A stretch of 64,000 bases of DNA, taken from NCBI RefSeq assembly GCF_910592395.1, contig NC_088318.1:10418349-10482348 (forward strand), in the 5' to 3' direction. The stretch is from Lineus longissimus. Lineage: Eukaryota; Nemertea; Pilidiophora; Heteronemertea; Lineidae. Position 1 is the stretch's first letter; every line of letters begins with the position of its first letter. Both the position numbers and the translations under genes were made by a program. Shown in pieces: positions 20,725-32,781 of the stretch. The notes beneath the pieces were generated by a model. The model did no database searches, was not told the origin of the DNA, and saw nothing but the letters and a program-made list of their open reading frames with translations.

Positions 20725-21162
20725 AGTCGTAGTTCCACCTATCATAAAACCCCGTGTTTTTTCAAGACCCGTGTCTTCGCCGTGTGTCAAAAACCCGGGG
20801 CGCACTTACACCTATCAGTGGTGTTAGATAATGGTTAATAGCCCCGGCGACAGGTGCACTGTAGGTAGGGAGCTCTCCTGTGTTTCTTTCCCGTTGGAAG
20901 GGAATTTCGCGTGCACAATACCGAGGCAACTACACCGCGCCATCTTTCGCCGGGTCTTAGAACTTGCAATTGCCGGGGCTATTCAGATTCCACCTATCCA
21001 AAAACCCGTGTTGAACACGGGTCTAAATTAGCCCCCGATTAGCCCCATCGAGCTCGATGGGGCTAATAGACACGGGGATTTGACACACGGGTCTATTTAG
21101 ACACGGCAATTCATAGGTGTAAGCGCAAAAGACACGGGGATTTGATAGGTGGAAGTACGACT
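20725..21162. mobile_element. Inverted-repeat element with AGTCGTAGTTCCACC ends
   Basis: The left terminus AGTCGTAGTTCCACCTATCA pairs with the right terminus TGATAGGTGGAAGTACGACT. Sub-terminal ACACGGG/CCCGTGT boxes recur, and a small palindrome CCATCGAGCTCGATGG lies near 21047-21062. Flanks are TA-rich (ATA on both sides). No transposase. Confidence 0.82.
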
Positions 21163-21310
21163 ATATATATGGTTGCTAGCTTGTGGGAAATTGTTTTAAA
21201 ACTTGTTATGTCTGTGATAAGTTTTATTTGTGAGTGTAAGATGTAACTCTTTGGCTGTGTAGCTACATCACCAAAGTTCAGCTATTTACTACTGTTTCTT
21301 AGCTTGACAG

Positions 21311-21712
21311 TACGGCAGCAGATTAGTGCCATAAAAAATAAAATATTATCTCGTTATTACGAGATCTTTTCTCGTTATTACGCGATCTTTTCTCGTTATT
21401 ACGCGATCTTTTCTCGTTATTGCGAGATTTTATCTCGTTATTACGCGATGATGGTATATGGGTCTATAAAGTACGGACCTTTCCCGCGCTTGATCCTGAG
21501 CTTTATTCCTCGATGTTGCGTGCACTTTCGCATCTCGTAATAATGAGAAAAGATCACATAATAACGAGAAAAGATCTCGTAATAACGAGATAACATCGCG
21601 TAATAACGAGAAAAGATCTCATAATAACAAGATAACATCGCGTAATAACGAGAAAAGATCTCGTAATAACGAGATAATATTTAATTTTTTATGGCACTAA
21701 TCTGCTGCCGTA
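21311..21712. mobile_element. Fold-back element with CTCGTTATTACGAGA arrays
   Basis: Termini TACGGCAGCAGATTAGTGCC and its complement at 21693-21712, flanked by TGACAG on both sides (21305-21310 and 21713-21718). Both arms contain runs of an 18-bp unit around TCTCGTTATTACG, itself partly palindromic. The single strand could fold almost completely. Confidence 0.85.
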
Positions 21713-22235
21713 TGACAGTCATGTTGGGGAACTAAAATGATAATAGCTCTACCGTCAGCCGATGATCGTCTAATACTAGTATGACTCCTTGTGGTCAAAT
21801 GTGGAACTAAAGCGGTCTTGTCCAAGCATCAGAAGAACTTGGTTCACGGCGTCTGGGTGACGTTGCATTAGCGAATGTTAAAAGATGTAGCAAAGGTTCA
21901 GGAGATTAAAAAAGAGCAGTGGCGCTTTCGCGAGAACATTTCTTTTTTCATTGGAAAAATTTTTGAATGTGATAAAAGAGTATGTGTTCCTGGCGCTCAG
22001 GGATAACCACCACAAATATGGTCTTTGAAATATTTATTGTACTGATATTTGTGTCTATAAAGCGTTCAGGTCAACAGACTGCACATTGTATATCGAGCCT
22101 TTTCACCTCTGTAATAACCAAATGATATCAATGCAGAATAATTTGAAATTTGAATTGAAATCAATACATTGAGACAATGGGCTAATCAAAAGTGAGACAC
22201 TGACTGCTATTTCTCTCTCGGGGACATATGAATTA

Positions 22236-22381
22236 CAGTGCAACCTACCTTTGTGGACACATCTCTATTAAGAACAACCTCTCTATTAAGGACACTCAAT
22301 TTAACCTCTCTAATCGGGACACCTCTATTATGGACAGTACTTGTCAGTCCCAAGGGTGTCCCTAATAGAGGGGTTCTACTG
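22236..22381. mobile_element. Mariner-type short element (TA-flanked), copy 1
   Basis: TA, then CAGTGCAACC...GGTTCTACTG, then TA. The interior has repeated CCTCTCTATTAAGGACA-like blocks in both orientations. Related copies lie at 41661 and 59571. The TA flank and short inverted ends suggest a Tc1/mariner-mobilised element. Confidence 0.78.
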
Positions 22382-22389
22382 TATATTTC

Positions 22390-23400
22390 AAGTTTGGGCA
22401 GCTATCAAGAGGTTTTTCAGCAATTTCATTAGCACACAAATATGACACTTTGCCCCTCTCCGCTCTACTGCTAAAAATGTATGTTGGTATTTTCACTTAT
22501 GAGCCAGCACAGACCGAAATTGCAACCCCCTTGTATCTTTTGAAACTGTTGAATACTCCCTGAAGAGAAAAATCTTTTTGCTGGGAGTTGGTGTGTTTAT
22601 TTCAAAACCACCTTAGTCCATCATGGCGTGATTTTCACAACAGGGTTCCTGCTCGGTCATGTGATATCTACAGTGTGGCGATTAAGATTGATACACCTGT
22701 TACGGGCCCCTGGAAATTGGCAAAAATGTGTCAGAATCTTTTGTGGCTGGTAATTTGAGGGGCGAAAGGAACCGATCAAGAATGCCTTTCAATCCTTACC
22801 TGTCGATTTCACTATCCTATGAAGGATTCGACTAAGTCTGTCTGTTGTCAGTTTCCAGCAGCTTGTTGCCGATGTATTAATTTGAATGACCACGCTGATC
22901 TAGAATTCTTGAAATAAGGTGTCCTTGTGAAGTACTAAGTCGCTTGATGAATATTATGTTTAAACCAATTATTTTTCTCATGAATAGAGGAGCTGTACTG
23001 AATCTAAATCTAAATAGACCATAAAAATACACTCTCGTTTTTAGTGTTTTTTGTTCAATGAGAATCTGTAAAGGCCTACGCCATTCGTTAACAATTTTGA
23101 ATTTGTAAATGAATTTTAAAATGTCAAACTGTGAAAATACATCCCAGATATAAATTTCAACATTGCCGTTGTGCAGACTGATATACAAATACTATGAATA
23201 CAAAGTTTCAACAAATTTGTATTCACAATAACTGCACTACGGCATTGTGTATTAGTGGATTTCTATTTAACTGGACCACAAGTAATTACGAACGGCGTAC
23301 CCCTTTTAATAGTTTTCTTTTGGCTGTCACATTTAGTTGTACAATCCGCATACCTATTGGAATTTGTCCAGATGGTGAAGACAACTGTCTCAAGTCAACA
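22390..23400. other. No gene seen
   Basis: AT-rich sequence between the STAT 3' end and the tandem arrays. I see no conserved protein segment, RNA gene or clear element. Confidence 0.5.
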
Positions 23401-24400
23401 TGATGGATATAAAGACAGTCTCCTCCGAGTAGATTCCAATCCTTCCCTGAGACATTTGTCTCAGGTTTGCAAGACAGATCCTGTCTCAAGTTAACATGAT
23501 ACGCGGTCTCCTAGGAGTATCCTCTCCAGAGACCTAGGTCTCAAGTCAACATGGCAGTTGAAATATCGTCTGTCTTCCTCCGGAACAGACTACTGTCTTG
23601 TGCTCATATTGCAAACGATATAGAGAGTCTCTTGAAGGGGAATCATCCTTAGAGATTGCTATATGTCATTGACATGTCCATTTATGAAGTAGATTGCTCC
23701 TCCTTAAACGTCTCTCTAATAGTGTGTCACGATAAAGTCTGCCTCCTCAAAAGTGGAGTCATTTCTAATAGTGTGTCATGATAAAGTCTGTCTCCTCCAA
23801 AGTGGAGTCATTTCTAATAGTGTGTCACGATAAAGTCTGTCTCCTCCAAAGTGGAGTCATTTCTAATAGTGTGTCATGATAAAGTCTGTCTCCTCCAAAG
23901 TGGAGTCATTTCTAATAGTGTGTCATGATAAAGTCTGTCTCCTCCAAGTCCAAGGTGGAGTCCTTTCAAGAGCCAACCTTCTTCAGTAGACATTGCAGAA
24001 GATAAGCCAAAGAAAATCCACAATTGAAAGACCTACACATGAATGTCATCAGTGAACAAAGCAGCAGAGTCCAAGAAATATACTTCCCAGATTTATCCAT
24101 CTCAAGTTGTGGAGGAGGCAGTTGATTAAAAATATCTTCTCCAAGGAATTCCAACCCCTAATGACATCTTTCAGTTGATAAAAGTTTCCTCCTTGGGGAA
24201 TACACGATAGAGACATGGGAGTCTCCAACAGTCATTCTGTTGATAAGACTGTCTCCTCCAAGGGACTCGACCAATAGGGGAACTGAGCAGTGACTCGGCT
24301 GGGAGTCAAACTCACCAGCTCCTGATCATAAGGCGGACTCTCTCCGAGGCACCCCAGCTGCCCCTGTCTGTTGGACACGTGCATTTAGCAAAAGAAGCAT
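23400..24400. repeat. Degenerate GTCTCCTCC-rich repeat region with a 49-bp array
   Basis: Scattered copies of GTCTCCTCC, CTCAAGTCAACATG and GATAAAGTCTG fill this segment. In its middle (about 23716-23960) a 49-bp unit containing CTAATAGTGTGTCATGATAA is repeated nearly perfectly about five times. No coding frame. Confidence 0.85.
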
Positions 24401-24544
24401 ATCTTGTACAAAGTCAACATTTTTCTGGAGCGGTTTTGGTCGGAATGAACTTTAAATGCATTAAAACGCCAGGACACGATGTAAAGATCAACTTGAGGTT
24501 TATAAAATTTGAAGAGATTCTTTTAAAAGAGCGATAAGCAACAT

Positions 24545-25430
24545 TTCTCAACATCTTGGAGCAGACAATAAGGCATTCATCTCGAGTTAATAATCGAGGA
24601 TAATCCTTCTGTGGACAATTGGTATCCAGTTTTAATCAGATTGGAAGAGGACAAGGGGATCCTTTCATGGAGACAAATGTCACATCCTGGAGAATACAGC
24701 CTTCTACCCTATCCAACTTGTGAGAGATATTGGATCGGACAATGAGACATTCATCTCGAGTTAATAAACGAGGATAATCCTTCTGTGGACAATTCGTATC
24801 CGTTTTTAATTAGATTAGTAGAGGACAAGGGGGTTCTTTCATGAAGGCAAATGTCACATCCTTAAGAATAAACCCTTCTTCCCTACCGAACTGGTGTGAC
24901 ATCATTGAGCAGACTAAGACAATCATCTCGAGTTAATAATCCTTCTGTGGACAATTTGTATTCCGTTTTAATTAGTAGAGGACAAGGGGATTCTTTCATG
25001 GAGACAAATGTCATATCCAGGAGAATACACCCTTCTTCCCTACCAAACTGGTGTGACATCATTGAGCAGACTAAGACATTCATCTCGAGTTAATAATCGA
25101 GGATAATCCTTCTGTGCACAATTCGTATTCAGTTATAACTGGTAGAGGACAAGTGGATCCTTTCATGGAGACAAATGTCACATCCTGGAGAATACACCCT
25201 TCTTCCCTATCGAACTTGTGAAAGATATTGGATCAGACAATTAGACATTCATCTGGAGTTAATGATCGAGGATAATCCTGTGGACAATTCGTATTCAGTT
25301 TTAATTAGTAGAGGTTAAGGGGATACTATGTCACATCCAGGAGAATACACCCTTCTTCCCTACCAAACTGGTGTGATATCTTGGAGCACACTAAGACATT
25401 CATCTCGAGTTAATAATAATCGTGTCAGCA
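24545..25430. repeat. Tandem array of about 150-180-bp units
   Basis: Five to six diverged copies of a unit holding ACATTCATCTCGAGTTAATA, GAGGATAATCCTTCTGTGG, CTTTCATGGAGACAAATGTC and ATACACCCTTCTTCCCTA. CTCGAGTTAATA starts near 24580, 24757, 24927, 25084 and 25401. It is satellite-like, in the intergenic region. Confidence 0.85.
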
Positions 25431-25549
25431 AGTCAGCTGACATCTGAATTTTACATTGGAAAATATTCTAACAAACAATAAGTCAGGCCAATTTGGCAAC
25501 ACATTTGTATGAAATATGAACAAAAATACATTCGTTTAGATGAGACGGT

Positions 25550-27212
25550 CTTCAATAAAATTTTATTCAAAAAAATTTATGTACAAAATACAAGTATAAA
25601 ATGCATTTCGTAAACAGTAATATAGAAAAATACAACAATGTTAAATTTCTAAACAAAGTTTGTACATGCACCGTGTGCAGAGGCCAATATGAGTATTATC
25701 ATTCAGAATCAAAACTCCAGCTTCTTTTCTGGATTGCAAGGAAGCTCTAAAAGTAAAGCAGATAAAGTGAAGGTATGTTTATAAAAATTCTTTTATCATC
25801 GGAGAGATGATACTTTTTGTGTGCAGAAGGGGATTAGCATTGTTAGGTAACAAATTTGCTTGATGATACAAGATTTCTTTACAGACAGGTTACCACCGTT
25901 CATAAGACTTACAAAGCAAACCTGCTTTTGGAGTAGTTTATTTTCTGCCAAATCATCGGAAACATCTTTTAAGCACCAAAATGTTATCCACACACCAAAA
26001 TCAGCACCAGATAATTCCAGTTTCAAGTAGGCACCTGATAGCTAACGACAGATAACTTATCAGCACTAGCAAATGAAAGTCAGCACCAATATCTTTGATT
26101 CTCGTTGTTGGCAATAAATTTCTTCTTTAGATTAAATGCCGCGGACAACTGAACAAGTTTCACCAACTTCAAGTATCAAAAGTAAACATTGTCATTGACA
26201 ACAAAAGATTAACACTCATTCATTTGATCTTATGAACCTAATATATCAGACTAGTTATCCCATCAGTTTTAATCAGTTGCATCCTTTGAAACTATTGTCA
26301 ATTAATAGAATTGAAGGACGAATATAAAATCTTAAGGCCGTCACAGACTTGCACGAAACTGTTTTGCGATTGTATTCACCGAGGTAGTTCAATCGTCCCC
26401 ATGGGAACGCTACGCCAGAACACGCTAGTCTGTCACCGTCTTTGCTTGGCAGCTTCAGCATACTAATGTGATATGGATTCAACAAATGTGTTTCGCCAAT
26501 CGAATTTTCATCAAGATAAACGGTCGGGCCTTTACCTCTTGACTAATGTAAGTATGAATGCATGTATCTTATAGGCCTACACGCCAGCGAAAGGGGAGAC
26601 GAGCATTGCCACCTGTGCTGTGTTGATATGGGAGGGTTTAACTACTTATCTGTTTGTGAATCTTTGAAAACCTTCCTATACTGCAGTGATGAAACTATGC
26701 CGAAATATTGTATTTTTTGTGCTGTAGTTTCCTTTCCAAGTGTTAGTGTTTTCACGAATTGTTTTATTGGTTTAGTGATGTGTCGATGCTAAACCCTATA
26801 CAATTCATATCGAAATGAAAAGGTGTCGATACCTCAAGGGGGTGGGGAGAGGCTATAAGGTACATGCTAATACTTGCAAAAAACAAAGTGGGCTAGCTTA
26901 CCATTTTCACATGAGCTACTACATGTACTACAAAACCAAATAGTATTGGTTGTAACAAAATTCATGAATGATTGATAAACTATCCTGAAATCATTTAGTC
27001 ATTGACAGTCATATCACTGCATCTCAATATCAAAAGTTTAAGCTTTTTACCCTATACAAAAAAGTCTTAATATGTTTCAAAACCAGTGGGATTTAGGTAC
27101 AAAATGGCACAAATAACTTTATATAAAACTTGATACCTCCCAAGTGAAAATTTGCAAGAGCTTTAAAATCCCAGAAGACCCAAGATTATGCCATACCAGC
27201 ATCAGATCTGAC
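25550..27212 (-). other. Intergenic or 3' untranslated DNA downstream of the cyclophilin
   Basis: No protein-coding segment is seen. The palindrome AATAAAATTTTATT (25554-25567) offers a poly(A) signal on both strands and could end the cyclophilin transcript about 1.6 kb past its stop; this is inference. A possible small element with GGCCGTCACAGACT ends lies at 26335-26446. Confidence 0.35.
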
Positions 27213-30200
27213 TTAAACCGTCACGCCAATCTTTTCAACCTCAAATGGTTCATCAACAGAAATCACACCACATGCGTCAACAACAACATTTTTGAATGGC
27301 TTGTCCTTCTCATCAGTTGGCGTCCACTCAATCTTCTTGACAACGTCCATTCCCTCCAGAACCTTGCCGAAAACAACATGAGAACCGTCCAACCAGTGGG
27401 TGGCGATCGTGGTTATGAAGAACTGACAGCCATTTGTATCAGCACCTGAAAAGTAAATAGAGGTATTTGAAAAGGAGAAACTAATCTATTTTGAACTAAT
27501 AATTTTATTATTTTTAGAGCAAGCGCACCCCTCCCCTCACCCAGACAATACGATCATGTAGGGTATATAAAGTTTGGGTAAGGAGTTGCACCTTTAGTAC
27601 CACAGGTACGAACAAATTAATAGAACCCGAGTTCTCATGTGTTATTAAAAAATTGTGAAAATGAGAACTCTGGTTCTTTTTATTTGTTCGTACCTGTGGT
27701 ACTGTAGGGTATAAGTTACTGCAATTTCAAGTTTGAGGATATTTGACCAGAGAGTTTGTTTTACCAGGGTTATAGAGAGTTCAAGTCTTTATTATAAGCA
27801 TGGTATTTATATTTATATTATTCAGTGTACAAGAGTCTTTTTCATAAGGTCATGGTGACCCTTTCTCTCTGCCATTATCTCAAGAGTCAATGTAATGTGT
27901 TTGAGACAGGAGTCCATTGAATATAGCCAGCATATTTTTTTGTGAATTCCTCCACGTTAGTTACACTCACTTTGAATTTAGGGTCATGAAAGTTCATTTG
28001 GAGATTGGAGACTGGATGGTGGCACTAATGACCAACAACTGCAGACAATGAAGGTCAGAATTTACCATGTCATGCTTATTAATTTTCGCCATTTTAAGTC
28101 ATGATGTCTTTATCAATGGATCTGGCAATAATGTGCATGATGACGTTCTCACAATAGAAATTGAAAATTGTGAGTTTGACAGATACATGTAGTACATGAT
28201 GTACTTGAAAAATATCAAAAACTCAGTACAGCAAGCAGTTGACAGTGGGGATTGCCATATCAGTAATGGACTTGTCATATTCACTCACAGTAAATGTGGC
28301 TACTGGCATCTGCAAATTTCTTTTTTCTCAGTTTTTTTGCTTTTCTCAATACCTTTAGGTATTAAAGAAAAGGGCATCGAGCAGATATGGTCATTTTCAA
28401 TCCAAACACCTAGGCCTACGCATACTTCAGTTGTCGGCCATGATTGTTGGTAATTAGTCTGACCCACACTGGAGACTTCAAGGTCTATTTATAACAAAGA
28501 CGGAAACACAAAAGAATGTGGAAGTTGTAGGTCATTATGAGTTACAATATGAAGGAAGGATGTGCGCGGTAAACTAATTGGCAAGTTATGTGTGCACGTG
28601 GCAGTTAACAATCGTGGGGGTAAAGCAGTTCTATCAAACAAACTTTCAACCTCAAAATAGGATTTTTACCAAGTAGGAAATTTCACCAGCTTGCCATCTT
28701 GAGATCAAGATAGGGAGATCAATGGCATACATGAAGTAGTTAGCAGTTACATGTAGTAGTTAGTCAGATGTGGACACATAGACTTCCAGTGACCCCACTG
28801 CCATACTGATACTCCCAGTGGCCATTAAAATTGATTTTAGATGGTTGCCATTGGATGACGAAGGGTATGGAATCAAGTAATGAGTGATACCTTATAACGG
28901 AAATTCATCCACTTGATCATTAAGGTCTCACAGCCAGTTAGTTTTTTAATTCAAAGCACCGAGCTCAAAAATGAACCGAAATTACCGCTATTTTTATTCT
29001 AGCTGCATTCTTGATCAAGACACCTGTCCTAGTGACAGAGCCTTTCATTTCCCATTTGCATTGCTTCCTCTCCCACCAGGAAAATGGGTCCCAGCCCTAA
29101 ATGGGAAGTTAATCTGTGAACACAGTGATAGGTCTGATAAAGCACTGGCCTGATGAGTAATTAGCAGCCTGGGCAGTAGCCCAGCCAATTTAAACGTTAT
29201 CATCTTGAGATTTGCTACTTGATAGTCAATTTTTACCTGCATTGGCCATGCTCAACCATCCTGGGCCATAGTGCTTTAGAATAAATGGCTCATCGTCAAA
29301 AAAGTCATTATTCCAAATGCTTTTTGAGCCGGCACCATCATAGCTGACAACATCGCCACCTAGAAGAATAAGATAGAACTAATTGACGGGATCTACATTA
29401 TTACCTTTGTGGGCCATGCCAAGCCACCCGGGGCCGTAATGGGACAGGGTAAATGGTTCATCTGGAAAAGTTTCGCCATAGATGCTTACGAAGCCGGTGC
29501 CATCACCATTGACTATGTCACCACCTGGAAAAGAGCATCCAAACAAAATTCACGGCCATTGCTGAAAAAAATCTGGCAGCCTAATACCTTTTGGAAATGA
29601 CCTCATGAGCCGCCTTGACTGACAGAATTTCTGCTCAACAAAGTACATGTACCACAGAGCACATCTTCTTGGCAGATGCTTGAAATGCATGCACCATGTA
29701 ATTGAAGTTATTGGCACCCACCTTGGACTTAAGGCTTGGTCCAATGGCTGGGGGGGGGTCGGTCGGGAATCCGTCTGAAGGATATGGATTTCTCCAGGGG
29801 TTTGAAATATCCACAGGCAGAGTACATTGAAAGCCACTGGTTATGCCAAGATGTTTCATGTTTGTAAAAATATACCGCTTCTTGTAAAAAGAGCGTAATA
29901 AAATGCATCTACTCGGCTCAAAAAAGCATCAAAACACTATACACTGATACTGCGCCATTTAAACATACCTTGTACCATAAACTCTTTTATGATGCGATGG
30001 AAGTAGCTTCCCTTGTAGTTCAGTCCATGGGTTCCTGCAGCAATAGCCTGGAAGTTTTCTACAGTCTTGGGGGCAATATCGCCAAAGAGTCCAAAAACAA
30101 TTCGACCAACTGGTTCACCTCCTATACTTATATCAAAGTAAACTTTCTGAGTGACTATGGCTTTTACATCGTCTACATCTTGTGCCTGTAATATACAACA

Positions 30201-32781
30201 TTATACTGTTTTAGAAAGAAATTGAATGGTGAAGGCTGCATACATGTACATGCAAACTAAGGCACTGAGGTCAGTTGTCTATAGTAGCTTTATCCCCAGC
30301 CCGCTATTTGACCTTGCTGCCAGTGTTCTTCTATGAGGGAAGGCGGGGGAGATGTCCCTCAATCAAAAAGTCAAAAGATAGTTTAGCGGTTTGGAACAGG
30401 AAAATCACCAATGTCACCACTGTTATCCCCATGAAATTTATTTTTGGAGGTAAGACTGGGTGCCCTCATATGTCATGTATTCATAGTTTTCTTGAAAACT
30501 TTTCTTTATTTTTTTTAGCCCTCATGATTCGGGATAGGCCCACAACTATGCCATATTTTTACATACCAGCATCCCAACATTCTGTCCAACAGGATGTCCA
30601 CGCAGTCTGCTCGGAACTGGAGAAGTTGCCACGTGGAATTTTTTACAATGACCCAGACACTTACAGATTCTTGTAAGCCATTGTGTAGGGTTTAAGTGGG
30701 TCAATTTGGCTGAGAATGAGATGCAGTTCCTAACTGATGTACACGTTGGCCCAGTCATTAAATGAAAAAAAGAATGGAGAGATTGTTGACCCAGTTTACA
30801 TCTACATGAGATGCACCTGAATCACCCCCCCCCCCCCCCCCCCGCCTGATTTTTCCCTGCCCTTCTAATTAATCTAAATTCTGGATCTTTCATTTCCATT
30901 GCACTGTGTAAGTCTTTTATTAGAGGGCACAGCCAGCAGCCTGGGGCATTATATGGAGATTCATGTTCTCTTCTCACCATAAAGGCCACTAAAACACCAA
31001 ACCAAAAAGAGAGCTTTACAATATATCACCCACTCACTTTTCTCATTGTTTTTAACAGATTTCCAGAATGCCATTTTAGCATGAACTTTATTTTCTGTTT
31101 GCATTGAGATAATTTTCACAGATTTGCTAATGATCATTATTACAATATGAGACCAGCTCAGGGAGTCCAGTAACCTGTACTGCATTTAATTGTAGGGTTT
31201 TGTGTCCCAACATATGAGACCAGCTCAGAGTGTCCAGTAACCTGTACTGCACATGTAATTGTAGGGTTTTGTGTCCCGACAGGTTTTGTTAAGACAAACT
31301 TTGTTTCAAGATAACAGATAATAAGAAGACAGCATAAATTTCAATGCAAAGTAGATAGTAGATGTTAGGTGTTGATGGAAAGATTAAATCATGTAATACA
31401 GGATCATAAAGTACATAATTCATACAATTATCATGCCAGATCTCTCAATAGTATAGTAACAATAATCTGTAAATGGTATTGTGATAAAAGGACCAAATAC
31501 CAATTATTTTGTATAAGATTTTCAGATTTTTTTTAATGCCACATCAGTCTACATTTGATTTAGAACCCAAAAACTTAACTTCCCTCTACTTTTCCCATCT
31601 TAGTATCTGTTAGAGCCTATTATATACATACCCGGTACTACACTGGAAGTTAGTGTGACCTAAAAGTAAAGGGTTGAGTTTTGAACAGTCTCAACTCTTG
31701 AGAAGTCACTATCATTAGCCCTTGGCCTAAATAAGTTAATTTTCAAAAAAAGTAAAGTTGATAGCGCTTCTAATGAGATGATAATGAATGATTAGATGAT
31801 GGGGCACCAAGGTTGTCCACAAAGTCTTGTGAAAAACTATTAATTTGAATGGATTAATAGTTCTTATAGAAGTCTTTCAATTCATCAAATACATTACATA
31901 AATTTAAAGGAAAAGGTCTGGGCCTACGAGTAGGACTTCCATTGCTGAATTTGGTATCTAGTCAAAGCGGCCCCTCCCTAGTCAATAGTCATAACGGCCG
32001 TGTTCATATTTTTCAGTCTGAAATTCTATTTGGATTTTTTTGTCAATGAATTTAATAACGTTTGAAGTTAAAATAGAGTTTGACTGATCAGCCTCAGTGT
32101 GTTTTATGCAGGACTTTGCCTTATTTGGTGCATTCAAATTTTAGGATCAAACTGAACAAGTTTGGATTGGGGATGGATTTTTTTTCAAGTAAGTAGGCCT
32201 AGGGCCTAAGCACTGAGTTTTGGGCTCGATAGGTTCTATGGCTAACCAGAGGCCCAACCAAAAACTCTCCTTGAAGGATTTGACAGGGATTCTGCAAGTC
32301 CAATCAACAAGCCCAATTTAAAATTTTGTTTGATTCTAATTTCTAACTTCTAATTCTTTCTTGATTAATCGTAATCAACGATGATGTCAGGCAATGCAAA
32401 ATTAAAACCAAGATGGTTGCTCTAAAGATGCTAGTCAGATGCCACGTATCAGCAGCCGGTTCTACTCTATGCATACTGTCTGAGTCATGACCTAGAAAAT
32501 AGGCATCCAGGTAAATCTGTGGAAATGTACACTGGCAGTGTGCGTGGATACAAAAGCCAGAGCAATGCAATGAAACTGGCAAGGAGAAAATACAAAGTAA
32601 AATTGAAACCTCACTAAAAGTAACTTTTTGATCGAATATTTCATTCAAACTCAGGGATAACAAAATAACATTAGTCTGTTATAAATTGAGAATAATGAGA
32701 GCGAAATCGGGCAATACCTACCGAAGAAATCGCAACTATTGCGAGGAGCAATAAACGGGGGAGTAGATCTGAAGCTGCCAT
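27213..32781 (-). CDS. Secretory-pathway cyclophilin (peptidyl-prolyl isomerase, PPIB/PPIC-like) with alternative exon 3
   Basis: Cyclophilins catalyse cis-trans isomerisation of peptidyl-prolyl bonds. Coding exons on the minus strand: 32781-32722, 30185-29969, then 29524-29405 (3A) or 29359-29237 (3B), and 27445-27213. All phases agree, giving 209 (3A) or 210 (3B) residues. Residues 1-20, [20 protein letters not shown], form a signal peptide, so the product enters the ER or is secreted. The fold runs from KVYFDI at 34 to about 195. Active-site residues (3A numbering) are R84 in FHRII, F89, M90, Q92, F142, W150 in HWLDGSH and H155, so it should be catalytically competent and cyclosporin-binding. 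The C-terminus, [12 protein letters not shown], lacks a KDEL-type signal. It is close to vertebrate PPIB and PPIC in length and sequence; which orthologue is not decided. Intron 1 is about 2.5 kb. It is divergent from CPSF1. Confidence 0.95.
27596..27714. mobile_element. Short hairpin element with AGTACCACAGGTACGAACAA arms
   Basis: AGTACCACAGGTACGAACAA at the left pairs with TTGTTCGTACCTGTGGTACT at the right. A second paired block (AGAACC..AGTTCTCAT with ATGAGAACT..GGTTCT) extends the stem. The loop is only about 25 nt. It is a 119-bp near-palindrome in the last cyclophilin intron. Confidence 0.8.
29237..29359 (-). CDS. Cyclophilin alternative exon 3B
   Basis: This exon encodes 40 whole codons with the same split-glycine phases (G|GT at both ends) as exon 3A. 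It runs [16 protein letters not shown] through [12 protein letters not shown]. Its A-N-A loop is canonical for cyclophilins, but its gatekeeper turn reads [12 protein letters not shown], with one residue more than 3A. The acceptor is TTCTTCTAG and the donor GTAAAA. It lies 45 nt downstream of exon 3A. Confidence 0.93.
29405..29524 (-). CDS. Cyclophilin alternative exon 3A
   Basis: This exon encodes 39 whole codons, [20 protein letters not shown] through [12 protein letters not shown]. It aligns end to end with exon 3B and replaces the same structural segment. Its gatekeeper turn ([11 protein letters not shown]) is canonical, but the A-N-A loop is changed to A-H-K. The acceptor is TTTTCCAG and the donor GTAATA. 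Confidence 0.93.
30826..30844. repeat. Poly-C tract
   Basis: A run of about 18 C in the first cyclophilin intron; length may be unreliable in the assembly. Confidence 0.85.
31145..31280. repeat. 67-bp tandem duplication
   Basis: Two adjacent copies of a 67-69-bp unit starting ATATGAGACCAGCTCAG and ending GGGTTTTGTGTCCC, in the first cyclophilin intron. They differ at a few bases and by a short insertion (CATG). Confidence 0.88.

Noticed and set aside
23716-23960. CRISPR-like array
   Set aside because: The 49-bp units are contiguous with no variable spacers, and the genome is animal.
30275-30676. 133-codon plus-strand frame within the cyclophilin intron
   Set aside because: No recognisable domain, no splice context and composition like surrounding intron.
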